A stretch of DNA of 64,000 nt from Bacteroidota bacterium (GTDB taxonomy: Bacteria; Bacteroidota; Bacteroidia; Sphingobacteriales; Sphingobacteriaceae), in assembly GCA_026224775.1 (NCBI GenBank), contig JAMFRP010000015.1:34431-98430 (forward strand), written 5' to 3'. Numbering within the stretch: position 1 is the first letter of the stretch; every line of letters begins with the position of its first letter. Below are positions 24,935 to 33,274 of this stretch, one piece after another. Below the pieces are notes generated by a model, which was given only the letters and a program-made list of their open reading frames with translations, was not told the origin of the DNA and searched no databases. A program made the translations under genes and the position numbers.

Positions 24935-27900
24935 ATGTCAGAAGACAAATCTATAAAGTTATTTAAAGCAGTAAAAGAGCTGAACATTGGTATGGGTACC
25001 ATTGTCGATTTTTTGGCTACAAAAGGCTATAAGGTTGAAAAACAACCAATGGCTAAGCTGGATACCGACATGTACAATGCTTTGTTAAAAGAATTTGCTT
25101 TTGATAAGAGCATTAAGGAAGAAGCCAAGCAAATCAGCATTGGAAAGATTAGGAAGGATGAGCCTGAACAGGCCAAACCTGCTGATTTCCGTCGTGGACG
25201 TGATTTTGAGAATGAAGAAATTCTGATCAAAAACGCGGGAAACTACGCGCCTCAGCAAGCCGAAAAACCAAAACCGGAACCCGAAGTTAAAAAAGCAGAA
25301 GAGCAGCAAGCTCCTACTTTACCGGGTGTAAAAGTTGTTGGCAGCATCAACCTTAATGATCTGAACGCCAAACCACAATTTGGCGAGAAAAAAGAAACAC
25401 CTGTGGTTAAACAGGAAGAAGCGCCCGCGCCGCAACCTGAACCAAAGAAAGAAGAAATAAAACCTGAGCCGGTTGCTGAGGTGAAGAAGGAAGTAGTTCC
25501 TGAAGCGCCAAAAGTTGATACCCCGGTTGTGGAAGCACCGAAAGTGGAAGCACCTGTAGTTGTTGAGGCTCCAAAAGCTGAAGCTCCTGTAGCGGCACCA
25601 CCGGTTACCCCGCCTGTAGCACCTGTTGCTGTGGCCGAACCTGTTACTCCAACACCTCCTGCTGCTGAAGAGCCTCAGGAAAATGAAGTAATACGCGCCA
25701 AAGCGGAACGCCTTACCGGGCCGAACATTATTGGTAAGATACAATTGCCGGATGCGCAAAAACGTAACCCTGTTGCATCGTCATCAAATAATAGTGCCGA
25801 CCAGAAGCGTAAACGCAAGCGTAAAGACAGCCAGGGTGGTGGAAATCATCAGCATGGTGGCGGCGGTGGAAATAACCAGCAAAGCCAGGCTCCTATTACA
25901 CCATCAGGACCAGTCAATCCAAACCGTCCGGATTTCAGGAACAGGGGCAATAATCCTCCTGCTGCCGGTGGCGGACAAGGTGGTGGTGGTGGTAACCGAC
26001 CTGATTTTAGAGGTAATAGAAATACTACACCTCATCATAACTCAGGGCCTAAGGAAGAACCATCAGAAAAAGATATACAAGACCAGATTAAGGCTACACT
26101 TGCCCGTTTAAGCGGCGCAGGTAAGTCAGGTAAATTTGCACAGCGCGCTAAATTCCGTCGTCAAAAACGTGATGATGTTGCCGCTACTGCTGAGGAACTG
26201 GCATTAGAGCAGGAATCACAATCAAAAATATTAAAGGCAACCGAATTTGTTACAGCTAATGAGCTGGCATCAATGATGGATGTACCGGTAACACAGATCA
26301 TCTCAACTTGTATGAGTTTGGGCATGTTCGTATCCATCAACCAAAGGCTTGACGCGGAAACGCTGGCTATTGTGGCTGATGAGTTTGGTTACCAGATAGA
26401 GTTTGTTAAACCACAGGATGAAGAGGGAAGCCTTGACCAGCCTGATGATCCGGCAGATTTAGTACCGCGCGCTCCAATTGTGACCATCATGGGCCACGTT
26501 GACCATGGTAAAACATCATTACTGGATTTTATACGTAAAACAAACGTTATAGGTGGCGAAGCAGGTGGTATCACCCAGCACATTGGCGCCTATGAGGTAA
26601 CATTACCTGACGATAAAGGAAAGATCACTTTCTTAGATACACCGGGTCACGAAGCGTTTACCGCTATGCGTGCCAGGGGTGCCCAGGTAACCGATATTGT
26701 AATTATAGTTATTGCTGCTGATGACAGCGTGATGCCGCAAACCCGCGAGGCTATAAACCACGCGCAGGCTGCAGGTGCACCAATCATCTTCGCATTCAAT
26801 AAAATTGACAGGCCAGGCGCTAACGCGGATAGGATCCGTGAGCAACTATCTGCCATGAACATATTGGTTGAAGAATGGGGTGGTAAATATCAAACCCAGG
26901 AAATATCAGCCAAAACAGGCTTAAATATTGATTTGTTATTAGAGAAAGTATTACTGGAAGCAGAGTTACTTGAACTAACAGCTAACCCTAACAAAAGAGC
27001 CGTTGGTACCGTTATTGAAGCTGCTTTGGATAAAGGCCGTGGTATTGTTACCACTATATTGGTACAGGCAGGCCGCCTAAAAGTAGGCGACCCGATATTA
27101 GCCGGTTGTTATAGCGGCCGTGTTAAGGCATTAACTAACGAACGTGGCCAAAGGGTTGAATCTGCAGGGCCATCAACACCGGTACAGGTGTTAGGTATGC
27201 AGGGCGCGCCTACCGCGGGTGATAAATTCAACGTACTGGAAAGTGAGGTTGAAGCTCGTGAAATCGCGAACAAACGTTTACAGTTACAACGTGAACAAGG
27301 CTTACGTACACAGAAACACATCACACTTGATGAAATCGGCCGCCGATTGGCAGTTGGTAACTTTAAGGAACTTAACATTATTGTTAAAGGTGACGTGGAT
27401 GGTTCAATTGAAGCGTTATCCGATTCATTGTTGAAACTATCTACCGAGCAGATACAGGTAAATATCATATCGAAAGCAGTTGGTCAGATCTCAGAATCCG
27501 ACGTATTGCTGGCATCCGCATCAGATGCGATCATCATTGGTTTCCAGGTAAGGCCGTCAGGCAGTGCGCGTAAACTTGCTGAAGCTGAGCAGATAGACAT
27601 CAGGTTATACTCTATTATTTATGATGCCATAAATGAGATAAAAGCCGCGATGGAAGGTATGCTTGCTCCAACCTTTGAAGAGAAAATTGTTGCTAACGTT
27701 GAGATACGCGAAACATTCAAAATCAGCAAGGTTGGTACAATTGCAGGTTGTATGGTACTGGATGGTAAAATTACCCGTAACAGTAAAATACGTATCATCC
27801 GCGAAGGTGTTGTAATATATACCGGTGAATTGGCTTCGTTAAAACGCTTTAAAGATGATGTTAAAGAAGTTACCGCGAACTACGAGTGTGGTTTGAACAT

Positions 27901-27976
27901 CCAAAACTTTAACAACATTGAAGTTGGCGATATAGTTGAAGCTTACGAAAACGTAGAGGTTAAAAGGAAACTATAA
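24935..27976 (+). CDS. infB: Translation initiation factor IF-2
   Basis: 1013 residues. Residues 1-60 carry the N-terminal IF2-N fold. A Pro/Ala/Glu/Lys-rich and Gly/Asn-rich linker (about 100-400) is typical of Bacteroidota IF-2. The GTPase domain begins near 515 with G1 GHVDHGKT (520-527), G3 DTPGHEAF, G4 NKID, followed by domains III and IV ending [15 protein letters not shown]. It delivers initiator tRNA to the 30S subunit. A TATTTTTG box upstream (24908 region) may give a second promoter. The terminator at 28001 closes the operon. Confidence 0.98.
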   Translation: MSEDKSIKLFKAVKELNIGMGTIVDFLATKGYKVEKQPMAKLDTDMYNALLKEFAFDKSIKEEAKQISIGKIRKDEPEQAKPADFRRGRDFENEEILIKNAGNYAPQQAEKPKPEPEVKKAEEQQAPTLPGVKVVGSINLNDLNAKPQFGEKKETPVVKQEEAPAPQPEPKKEEIKPEPVAEVKKEVVPEAPKVDTPVVEAPKVEAPVVVEAPKAEAPVAAPPVTPPVAPVAVAEPVTPTPPAAEEPQENEVIRAKAERLTGPNIIGKIQLPDAQKRNPVASSSNNSADQKRKRKRKDSQGGGNHQHGGGGGNNQQSQAPITPSGPVNPNRPDFRNRGNNPPAAGGGQGGGGGNRPDFRGNRNTTPHHNSGPKEEPSEKDIQDQIKATLARLSGAGKSGKFAQRAKFRRQKRDDVAATAEELALEQESQSKILKATEFVTANELASMMDVPVTQIISTCMSLGMFVSINQRLDAETLAIVADEFGYQIEFVKPQDEEGSLDQPDDPADLVPRAPIVTIMGHVDHGKTSLLDFIRKTNVIGGEAGGITQHIGAYEVTLPDDKGKITFLDTPGHEAFTAMRARGAQVTDIVIIVIAADDSVMPQTREAINHAQAAGAPIIFAFNKIDRPGANADRIREQLSAMNILVEEWGGKYQTQEISAKTGLNIDLLLEKVLLEAELLELTANPNKRAVGTVIEAALDKGRGIVTTILVQAGRLKVGDPILAGCYSGRVKALTNERGQRVESAGPSTPVQVLGMQGAPTAGDKFNVLESEVEAREIANKRLQLQREQGLRTQKHITLDEIGRRLAVGNFKELNIIVKGDVDGSIEALSDSLLKLSTEQIQVNIISKAVGQISESDVLLASASDAIIIGFQVRPSGSARKLAEAEQIDIRLYSIIYDAINEIKAAMEGMLAPTFEEKIVANVEIRETFKISKVGTIAGCMVLDGKITRNSKIRIIREGVVIYTGELASLKRFKDDVKEVTANYECGLNIQNFNNIEVGDIVEAYENVEVKRKL

Positions 27977-28000
27977 TTAGTTACCCTAACCAACATAAAT

Positions 28001-28038
28001 AAAAAAAGGCTGCTTCCTAAACGGAGCAGCCTTTTTTT
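28001..28038 (+). terminator. Terminator of rimP-nusA-infB
   Basis: AAGGCTGCT (28006-28014) pairs with AGCAGCCTT (28025-28033), flanked by A7 on one side and T7 on the other, so it can work in both directions. It also faces the end of the small minus-strand gene at 28070. Confidence 0.9.
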
Positions 28039-28069
28039 GGTAGCAAAGCTTGTTTTACAAGCATAGCTA

Positions 28070-28186
28070 TTACCTTCTGTGGTAGTGATGACGACGGTGA
28101 TGGTGATGATGCACACCTGCTGCACTTACTGCGGTATAGCTAAATAAAGCTATCATCGCAACGGCTAATACTTTTACAATTTTCAT
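28070..28186 (-). CDS. 38-residue exported histidine-rich peptide
   Basis: An ATG at 28186 opens a 38-codon frame: signal-like MKIVKVLAVAMIALFSYTAV, a plausible AxA site (VSAAG), and a mature tail VHHHHHRRHHYHRR ending at TAA (28070). Nine of the last 14 residues... are basic, with eight histidines in all. The signal peptide followed directly by the tail argues for a real secreted peptide, probably metal-binding. It lies between the operon terminator and a minus-strand gene. The function is unknown. Confidence 0.6.
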   Translation of the reverse strand: MKIVKVLAVAMIALFSYTAVSAAGVHHHHHRRHHYHRR

Positions 28187-28281
28187 AATTTCTGTTTTTT
28201 GTTGTTTATAACACTATAAATATAAATGGTATAAATTGATTTTTGTTCCATATCCACACAAATATTACAAACAATAGTTAG

Positions 28282-28893
28282 CTATTTTGTAAGCAAACCT
28301 ACTACCAACTTCTTCCATTGTGGCCCTGATAGGCCTGCACGTGCAGATAAAGCCACTATAGTATTACGTACGGAATCATAGATATTAGCATCAGTATTGT
28401 TGGCAACTTCATTTCGGCCGTGCACAGCCGCGCTTACGTGGTTCAGGTAACGCTCAATAATAAAAGTGCTGGTAGAATCACGACTGAAGAAATGCGCTAT
28501 CGAGCCTTCGTTTGTACGAGGATTGGCAACAGGCCTAACCGTCATGCTGATATATTCAGATTCGGCTTTAGCGTCCTCTACATCAACTATATCTTCAATC
28601 CGCACCCACTCCAGTCCACCACCGGCAATTGAGCCGGGAGCGGGTAAATTAATGTAGAAATGATCGCCCTTCTCAGCCAGTTTATAATCCTCGTTACCCT
28701 TTGTATCGGTTATAGAGAATTTGGATGAGCCCGGGCCGCTAAAGGTATTCCAGTTGGATACATCTTTTAATCTGCCTTTAGCCAGTTCAAATAGTTCATG
28801 AGCCTTCTCCTTGCTCTCGCAATCAACAAAATAAATCACGTCGGTATACTCACCCTCGTGCTGTACAGGAATATTATCAGATGCGTTGTTCAT
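28282..28893 (-). CDS. Hypothetical cytoplasmic protein
   Basis: 203 residues with no signal or membrane segment. Readable parts include YTDVIYFVDCESKEKAHELFELAKGRLKDVSNWNTFSGPGSS (N-terminal alpha/beta) and HFFSRDSTSTFIIERYLNHVSAAVHGRNEVANNTD (helical C-terminus). I recognise the type as a conserved Sphingobacteriaceae protein but know of no domain or role. It stands alone just upstream of the tRNA-Asp locus. Confidence 0.6.
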   Translation of the reverse strand: MNNASDNIPVQHEGEYTDVIYFVDCESKEKAHELFELAKGRLKDVSNWNTFSGPGSSKFSITDTKGNEDYKLAEKGDHFYINLPAPGSIAGGGLEWVRIEDIVDVEDAKAESEYISMTVRPVANPRTNEGSIAHFFSRDSTSTFIIERYLNHVSAAVHGRNEVANNTDANIYDSVRNTIVALSARAGLSGPQWKKLVVGLLTK

Positions 28894-29038
28894 GCTTTTT
28901 ATTTATCTAACAACTATCCGGGATAACAGTTTTACGCTATAATTGAATAAAAAAAGCATCAGAAATAACCTTTTATTAAATTAAAAACCTCATTTTTAAA
29001 GCTATATACAGCTAATAAAACTTTTTTTAAATAAGCCC

Positions 29039-29068
29039 TTGTGTAAATATAAAATCTCCTTATATTTG
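29039..29068 (+). promoter_or_regulatory. Promoter of tRNA-Asp
   Basis: TTG (29039-29041), 19 bp, TATATTTG (29061-29068): an exact consensus promoter 11 bp before the tRNA. Confidence 0.85.
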
Positions 29069-29079
29069 CCATCCCAAAC

Positions 29080-29153
29080 GGAGTGGTAGTTCAGCTGGTT
29101 AGAATACATGCCTGTCACGCATGGGGTCGCGGGTTCGAGTCCCGTCCATTCCG
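29080..29153 (+). tRNA. tRNA-Asp (GTC)
   Basis: A 74-nt cloverleaf: acceptor GGAGTGG (29080-29086) pairs with CCATTCC (29146-29152), the anticodon GTC is at 29114-29116 in CCTGTCACGC, the T arm is GCGGGTTCGAGTCCCGT, and the discriminator is G at 29153. CCA is not encoded. Its 3' part (29132-29148) is duplicated at 33099-33115, marking it as an integration target. Confidence 0.97.
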
Positions 29154-29177
29154 CGGAAATAGTTTTAAAACTATTTA

Positions 29178-29213
29178 AAACGTCTAAACTAAATGGTTTA
29201 GACGTTTTTTTTT
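29178..29213 (+). terminator. Terminator of tRNA-Asp
   Basis: AAACGTCTAAAC (29178-29189) pairs with GTTTAGACGTTT (29196-29207), followed by T tract to 29213. Confidence 0.9.
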
Positions 29214-29215
29214 GA

Positions 29216-29374
29216 CTCAAAATTACTCAAAACTACTCAAGCTTAATCCCTCGGCGCGGTGCCCTATTGGGCCGCTCAATTTCAATAACTAACTTGGTCA
29301 CCTAACTGTTACCTACTGGTTATCAATTAGTTGTAATCTTGTTTTGGGCTCAAAACTACTCAAAACTATGCAAG
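29216..29374. repeat. Direct repeats near the left attachment site
   Basis: A 26-bp unit starting CTCAAAATTACTCAAAACTA occurs at 29216-29241 and again at 29349-29374 with three mismatches. Shorter relatives (CTCAAAAC...CTCAAA) occur at 29421 and 29587. Repeated short sites beside an attachment core are typical arm-type binding sites for tyrosine recombinases. The rest of 29154-29648 shows no gene. Confidence 0.6.
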
Positions 29375-29648
29375 ATTCTGGCTCATTTGAAACCTCGGAT
29401 TAGGGAGATTATCAAGCCGGCTCAAAACACCTCAAATGAATGTCCGAGGGTTCTGGTCCTACCTGAAAACCGACCCATTTTTGGTAAAAAGGTGCCGGGT
29501 TCGGTGACCCATAAAAGTGGGACGAATTCAGTCACCGATTACGGTAGTAAACAGTTGATTTTAAAGCACTTAATTTGGTTAAAAAGCTCAAAATTGCTCA
29601 TTTAACCTCAAAATTAATGCTATTGTAAAACTTAAAATCAAATGTAGT

Positions 29649-30369
29649 ATGCAAAGTACACAAAGGTTCTCAGTTCTCATCTGGGCTGACAGAAGAAAAA
29701 CAGATGCAAAGGGTAATGGACCCGTTCGCGGAGTTTAAAACTAACAGGAAAGAGGTGATCCGTGTTGCACTTACCAAAGATGAACTGAATGATATTGCCT
29801 GCAAAGAATTTGGAACTGAGCGACTGAACCATGTACGTGATATTTTTCTTTTCAGCTGTTATACTGGTTTAGCTTACATAGATGTTTACCAGTTGAGGCG
29901 GTCTGACATTGTTACAGGTGTGGACGGCGGCAAATGGATTTTTACCACTCGTCAAAAAACAGAGTCTGCTACACGCCTACCTTTGCTACCCCCGGCCTTG
30001 AAAATAATGGCTAAATATGACGATGATCCCAAATGTGTAAATAAAGGATTGGTTCTGCCAGTGCTAACTAATCAAAAAATGAATTCTTATCTGAAGGAGA
30101 TCGCTGATGGTTGCAGGATCACTAAAAATCTAACCTTTCATATTGCTCGACATACGTTCGCTACAACGGTAACTTTGAATAATGGCGTGCCTATTGAAAC
30201 GGTTTCCAAAATGTTAGGCCATAAATCGCTTAAGCAAACGCAGCATTATGCAAAGATTGTGGATTTGAAAATAAGCGAGGATATGACCGTCCTAAAAGGA
30301 AAGTTAGCGGTAATACATATAATTATGTTCGATTTTTCCTTTTTATACGCAATTGCATATAATTCTTGA
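29649..30369 (+). pseudogene. Tyrosine recombinase (integrase), internally deleted and frameshifted
   Basis: The ATG at 29649 opens a normal Bacteroidota integrase N-terminus (MQSTQRFSVLIWADRR, then KTDAKGNGPV) that runs into a stop after about 30 codons. In another frame, starting around 29720, the sequence continues as the late part of the same family: DPFAEFKTNRKEVIRVALTKDELN, then the catalytic domain with CYTGLAYIDVYQL, HIARHTFA and the tyrosine in QTQHYAKIVD. The core-binding domain (of order 150-200 residues) is missing between them. TGLAYID lacks the first catalytic Arg, as in IntDOT-type enzymes. It is considered inactive. Confidence 0.8.
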
Positions 30370-30575
30370 AAACTTTAGCAGACTTTGTGAAAGAGAAGCG
30401 TAGATATGTGGGTATTACCCAGAAAGAGTTAGCCGATAAATCGGGAGTTGCTCTTACCGTAATTAGAAAGATCGAGCAGGGAAAAGGAAATTTGAGTTTG
30501 GAGAAAGTAAATCAGGTGCTGCGTATGTTCGGCCATGAATTAGCGCCCGTAAACAGCCGGGATCTGGCTGATTAA
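30366..30575 (+). CDS. XRE/HipB-type helix-turn-helix regulator
   Basis: 69 residues, essentially one HTH domain: KRRYVGITQKELADKSGVALTVIRKIEQGKGNLSLEKVNQVLRMFG. Such proteins are usually hipB-like antitoxins, but no hipA follows, so it is either a solitary repressor of the island or the remnant of a pair. TTG at 30366 is the only start, since an in-frame stop (TAA) lies just upstream. It overlaps the end of the integrase remnant by 4 bp. Confidence 0.8.
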   Translation: MKTLADFVKEKRRYVGITQKELADKSGVALTVIRKIEQGKGNLSLEKVNQVLRMFGHELAPVNSRDLAD

Positions 30576-30614
30576 AAAAACAAACTAATATTTCCTTAAT
30601 TGCAAACAAATGTA

Positions 30615-30638
30615 GTGCAAAGCATATATGCTTTGCAC
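30615..30638. promoter_or_regulatory. Perfect 24-bp palindrome (candidate operator)
   Basis: GTGCAAAGCATA followed by its exact complement. It lies between the XRE gene and abiEi and could bind either product. Confidence 0.5.
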
Positions 30639-30715
30639 AGCGAAATTAATTGTTTTATTTCATATTTTACAAATCTCTCACGAGCAAAAGAATACGTTAT
30701 TACATAGAAAATGAT

Positions 30716-30765
30716 TAATTTTGATAAGATAATCGGTTTATTTCCGATTATCTTATCAATTTTTT
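30716..30765 (+). promoter_or_regulatory. abiE promoter -7 box and hairpin operator
   Basis: TAATTTTG (30716-30723) matches TAnnTTTG. It overlaps the left arm of a perfect 16-bp inverted repeat (TTGATAAGATAATCGG at 30721-30736 and its complement at 30744-30759, then T6), which ends 10 bp before the abiEi ATG. AbiEi antitoxins are known to repress their operon by binding inverted repeats at the promoter. The T run also allows a terminator reading. Confidence 0.55.
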
Positions 30766-30775
30766 ACATTTGATC

Positions 30776-31414
30776 ATGGATATTTATCAAACCATAGGAA
30801 ATTATTCAAAGCAGCCGATAACACACCAACTGTTAATGTCCTGGCTAAAAGATTATAAGCGTCCGAATGATAAGATCAATTCATTAAAATCAGAAGGTGT
30901 TTTAGCATCGGTAAAAAAGGGAATTTATATCGCTGGTCCTAAATCCTATCCCGGACGACCTGAAAATGCCTTGCTTGCAAACCACCTCCTTGGGCCCAGT
31001 TATCTATCCGTGGATTCAGCTTTGTCTTTTCACGGAATAATACCAGAACGCGTATATGCGATTTCATCGATGACGACAAAAGCGTCACGGGATTTTGAAA
31101 CCTCTTTAGGACTGTTTACTTACATTCATCTGCCTTTACCCTACTATGCGTTTGGTATAAATATGGTTAAACTCACAAGTGAACAATACGCAATGATAGC
31201 CAGCCCTGAAAAAGCGATATGTGATAAGATCATTAGTACATCCGGACTGATTTTAAGGAGCGCGACCAGTGCTGGAAACTACCTGATCGATAATCTAAGA
31301 ATAGACGAAGAAATACTTAAAGGGCTAAATACTCAAATGATAAACGAGTGGTTGCCTGATGCCCCAAAAAAAGAAAGTTTGCAAATGATTGTTAAAATGA
31401 TCGAAAGTTTATGA
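30776..31414 (+). CDS. abiEi: AbiEi-family antitoxin (type IV TA)
   Basis: 212 residues from the ATG at 30776 (an in-frame TTG lies 6 bp upstream). The N-terminal winged helix (QPITHQLLMSWLKDYKRPNDKINSLKSEGVLASVKKGIYIAG) is the DNA-binding part, and the rest matches the AbiEi_3/4-like antitoxin domain: LLGPSYLSVDSALSFHGIIPERVYAISSMTTK and ASPEKAICDKI. It counteracts the nucleotidyltransferase toxin encoded next, overlapping by 4 bp. In phage defence the pair acts by abortive infection. Confidence 0.88.
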   Translation: MDIYQTIGNYSKQPITHQLLMSWLKDYKRPNDKINSLKSEGVLASVKKGIYIAGPKSYPGRPENALLANHLLGPSYLSVDSALSFHGIIPERVYAISSMTTKASRDFETSLGLFTYIHLPLPYYAFGINMVKLTSEQYAMIASPEKAICDKIISTSGLILRSATSAGNYLIDNLRIDEEILKGLNTQMINEWLPDAPKKESLQMIVKMIESL

Positions 31415-32265
31415 TAAAAGAATGGTTAGAAACATATCATCCTGCCAGCCAGGAGGAAGCTAAAGATGCCTTGCGGGAAATTATGCAGGAAATCGCGTTA
31501 GCCGGTTTGTATCGTGCCGGGTTCTTTGAAAAGGCAGCATTTTATGGCGGCACAGCTTTAAGGATATTTTACGGCTTAGATCGATTCTCTGAAGACCTTG
31601 ATTTTTCCCTCTTAGAAGTTGAACCTGAATTTTCTCTAAATAAATATCAGGACGCTATTGTTCAGGAGTTTGATGCTTTGGGTATGCATGTATCCATACG
31701 AGAAAAGCAGAAAACGAATCTAACCAACATCGATTCTGCTTTTTTGAAATCAGAAACCATCTGGAGGGAACTTATCCTTGAAGGGATTATTCCTCAAAAT
31801 GGTATGGAACAAGTCGCCAATGTTAAAATCAAAATAGAGGTGGACAGAGAGCCCCCATTAGGTTTTGAAACAGAAGATAAACTTTTATTAAAGCCATTTT
31901 CATTTTATGTAAAATGCTTGACCCTGCCTAATTTATTTGCCGGTAAAATGCATGCTTTACTTTTTCGGAAATGGGGTGAAAATGTAAAGGGACGGGATTG
32001 GTACGATATGGAATGGTACATAAAAAAGGGTACATCTCTTAATCTAAATCATTTCCTGATTCGTGCAATAGATAGCGGAGATTGGCATAAAGAAACAATT
32101 ACCGAAACCGAATTTCGTGAACTTCTTGCCAAGAAAATTGATGACGTAAAAATGAACTATATTATTAATGACATCAAACGGTTTGTTCGGGATACGAATG
32201 CTTTGAATATCTGGTCACCTAAGTATTTTCATGATCTGGTAAGTAGCTTAAAAGTAATTTCCTAA
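31411..32265 (+). CDS. abiEii: AbiEii/AbiGii-family nucleotidyltransferase toxin
   Basis: 284 residues with the polymerase-beta-like core: FYGGTALRIFYGLDRFSEDLDFSL (GGT at about 46-48, metal-binding Asp62 and Asp64), then KIKIEVD carrying a third acidic site, and LFAGKMHALLFRKWGENVKGRDWYDMEWY, the KxxKGRDxxD motif. AbiEii-type enzymes modify tRNA or other nucleotides to halt growth. Translation is coupled to abiEi through a 4-bp overlap. All motifs look intact. Confidence 0.9.
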   Translation: MIKEWLETYHPASQEEAKDALREIMQEIALAGLYRAGFFEKAAFYGGTALRIFYGLDRFSEDLDFSLLEVEPEFSLNKYQDAIVQEFDALGMHVSIREKQKTNLTNIDSAFLKSETIWRELILEGIIPQNGMEQVANVKIKIEVDREPPLGFETEDKLLLKPFSFYVKCLTLPNLFAGKMHALLFRKWGENVKGRDWYDMEWYIKKGTSLNLNHFLIRAIDSGDWHKETITETEFRELLAKKIDDVKMNYIINDIKRFVRDTNALNIWSPKYFHDLVSSLKVIS

Positions 32266-32491
32266 TATTACAGTTACCCGATTAGGAGGAACAGAGGAAT
32301 AGTTAGAACTGTTATCAGAATTTTGAAATCACTGACCAAGGGATTCTTACTAATTGTACAGCACCGTTCCGGCAGGTAGCTTAATCGACGCCGCGGCTAT
32401 CGCGCCATGTCCACTGCGCAACCAGCCTCACTATTTAATAGGCAAAAGTGAAACTCACTGTCGCTCGTAACAGATTTGCCCTTGATAAGAA

Positions 32492-32652
32492 ACCAATCCT
32501 CATTCACCGCAGTCGCGAAGATAGCCCATGCCGGAATCAAACGTCAAGGGTATACAAGCAGGCCGTTATGTCCGCTTCCAGCGGTTGGCCTGCCCTTGAC
32601 ATTTGATCCGGCCAAGCGCTGTTTGTTGCTTAAGCGTTGAATAAGGATTGGT
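32492..32652. repeat. Nested imperfect inverted repeat of 161 bp
   Basis: Three concentric arm pairs centre near 32572: ACCAATCCTCATTCA (32492-32506) with TGAATAAGGATTGGT (32638-32652); CCGGAATCAAACGTCAAGGG (32531-32550) with CCCTTGACATTTGATCCGG (32593-32611); and CAGGCC (32559-32564) with GGCCTG (32587-32592). It is a large potential cruciform or structured RNA. Candidates are an island transfer/replication site or an ncRNA. No gene is seen in 32266-33098. Confidence 0.65.
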
Positions 32653-32771
32653 CGTTCATTGATTACCTAAACCTGCTAAATTGCTACTTGCAAAATCCAT
32701 GACACTAAAATAACTGTCAAGTGTAAACAGCCATAACTAACTATAATACAGTTATATCTGATTATAATTTA

Positions 32772-32821
32772 TTATACTCAGCCACAAGTGGTCAAATTTG
32801 TATAGTTGTGGCTGAGTATAA
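32772..32821. repeat. 16-bp perfect inverted repeat
   Basis: TTATACTCAGCCACAA (32772-32787) and its exact complement (32806-32821) with an 18-bp spacer, in the gene-free right part of the island. Confidence 0.8.
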
Positions 32822-32838
32822 GAGCCAAGCCTGATCTG

Positions 32839-32889
32839 TAACAGAGTGAGGGTAAAATTATCTGTTTTTTTTAACAGAGTGAGGGTAAA
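32839..32889. repeat. 18-bp direct repeat near the right attachment site
   Basis: TAACAGAGTGAGGGTAAA occurs at 32839-32856 and 32872-32889, a period of 33 bp. It may be a recombinase or excisionase arm site. Confidence 0.7.
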
Positions 32890-33098
32890 TTTTAAGGCGC
32901 AAATTATTAAATATCCTCGCAAATAATTATATTTGACATAAGAAATGTAGCTGAGATCAGTTGTTTTTTAAGTTGATTATGGAGGCTTTCATTTTAAAAG
33001 TGTCATTGACAAATAGACAATCAATTTTCAATAGAGCGTCATTCGTGGCGTCTTTTTGAAGAGATATAAAGGGTTGAAAATCAGCTAATTTTAGCTAA

Positions 33099-33115
33099 GG
33101 TTCGAGTCCCGTCCA
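33099..33115. other. Right attachment repeat of the tRNA-Asp island
   Basis: GGTTCGAGTCCCGTCCA, identical to 29132-29148 of tRNA-Asp, without the rest of the tRNA. A small inverted repeat (AGCTAA...TTAGCT, about 33083-33096) abuts it. Confidence 0.75.
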
Positions 33116-33176
33116 CGGCTATTTACTTAGGATTTCTTTTATATACGCACTTAAAACATCCTAATTTGGTAATACT

Positions 33177-33202
33177 CCATTGCGAACACATATTCGCAAT
33201 GG
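33177..33202 (-). terminator. Hairpin downstream of prfH
   Basis: CCATTGCGAA (33177-33186) pairs with TTCGCAATGG (33193-33202), loop CACATA. It lies 72 bp beyond the prfH stop on the minus strand and lacks a good U tract, so terminator function is tentative. Confidence 0.45.
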
Positions 33203-33274
33203 AATAAATTATAAGGAGAAATTTAAAACAATTCTGTCTTTATAGTTTTAACAGGACTGCCTCGTTCCAGGGCG

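Larger units (their letters stand above)
29132..33115. mobile_element. Small tRNA-Asp integrative island (immobile remnant)
   Basis: About 4 kb bounded by the 17-bp direct repeat GGTTCGAGTCCCGTCCA, present in the tRNA 3' end (29132-29148) and at 33099-33115. Within it are repeated arm-type motifs, a tyrosine recombinase with an internal deletion, an XRE repressor, an AbiEi/AbiEii pair and structured DNA. The layout is that of an integrase-driven genomic island whose integrase has been lost, so it can no longer excise alone. Confidence 0.75.

Noticed and set aside
25027..25759. Antisense open frames over the IF-2 linker
   Set aside because: They are shadows of the proline/alanine-rich linker codons.
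29002..29220. Minus-strand 72-codon frame over tRNA-Asp (TGLEPATPCVTG)
   Set aside because: This is a well-known false gene made by reading a tRNA backwards.
29339..29605. 88-codon plus-strand frame inside the tRNA island
   Set aside because: It has a TTG start, overlaps repeated arm-type motifs and shows no recognisable protein.
33099..33115. Second tRNA-Asp gene
   Set aside because: Only a 17-bp T-arm fragment matches; there is no acceptor, D or anticodon arm, so it is an attachment repeat.
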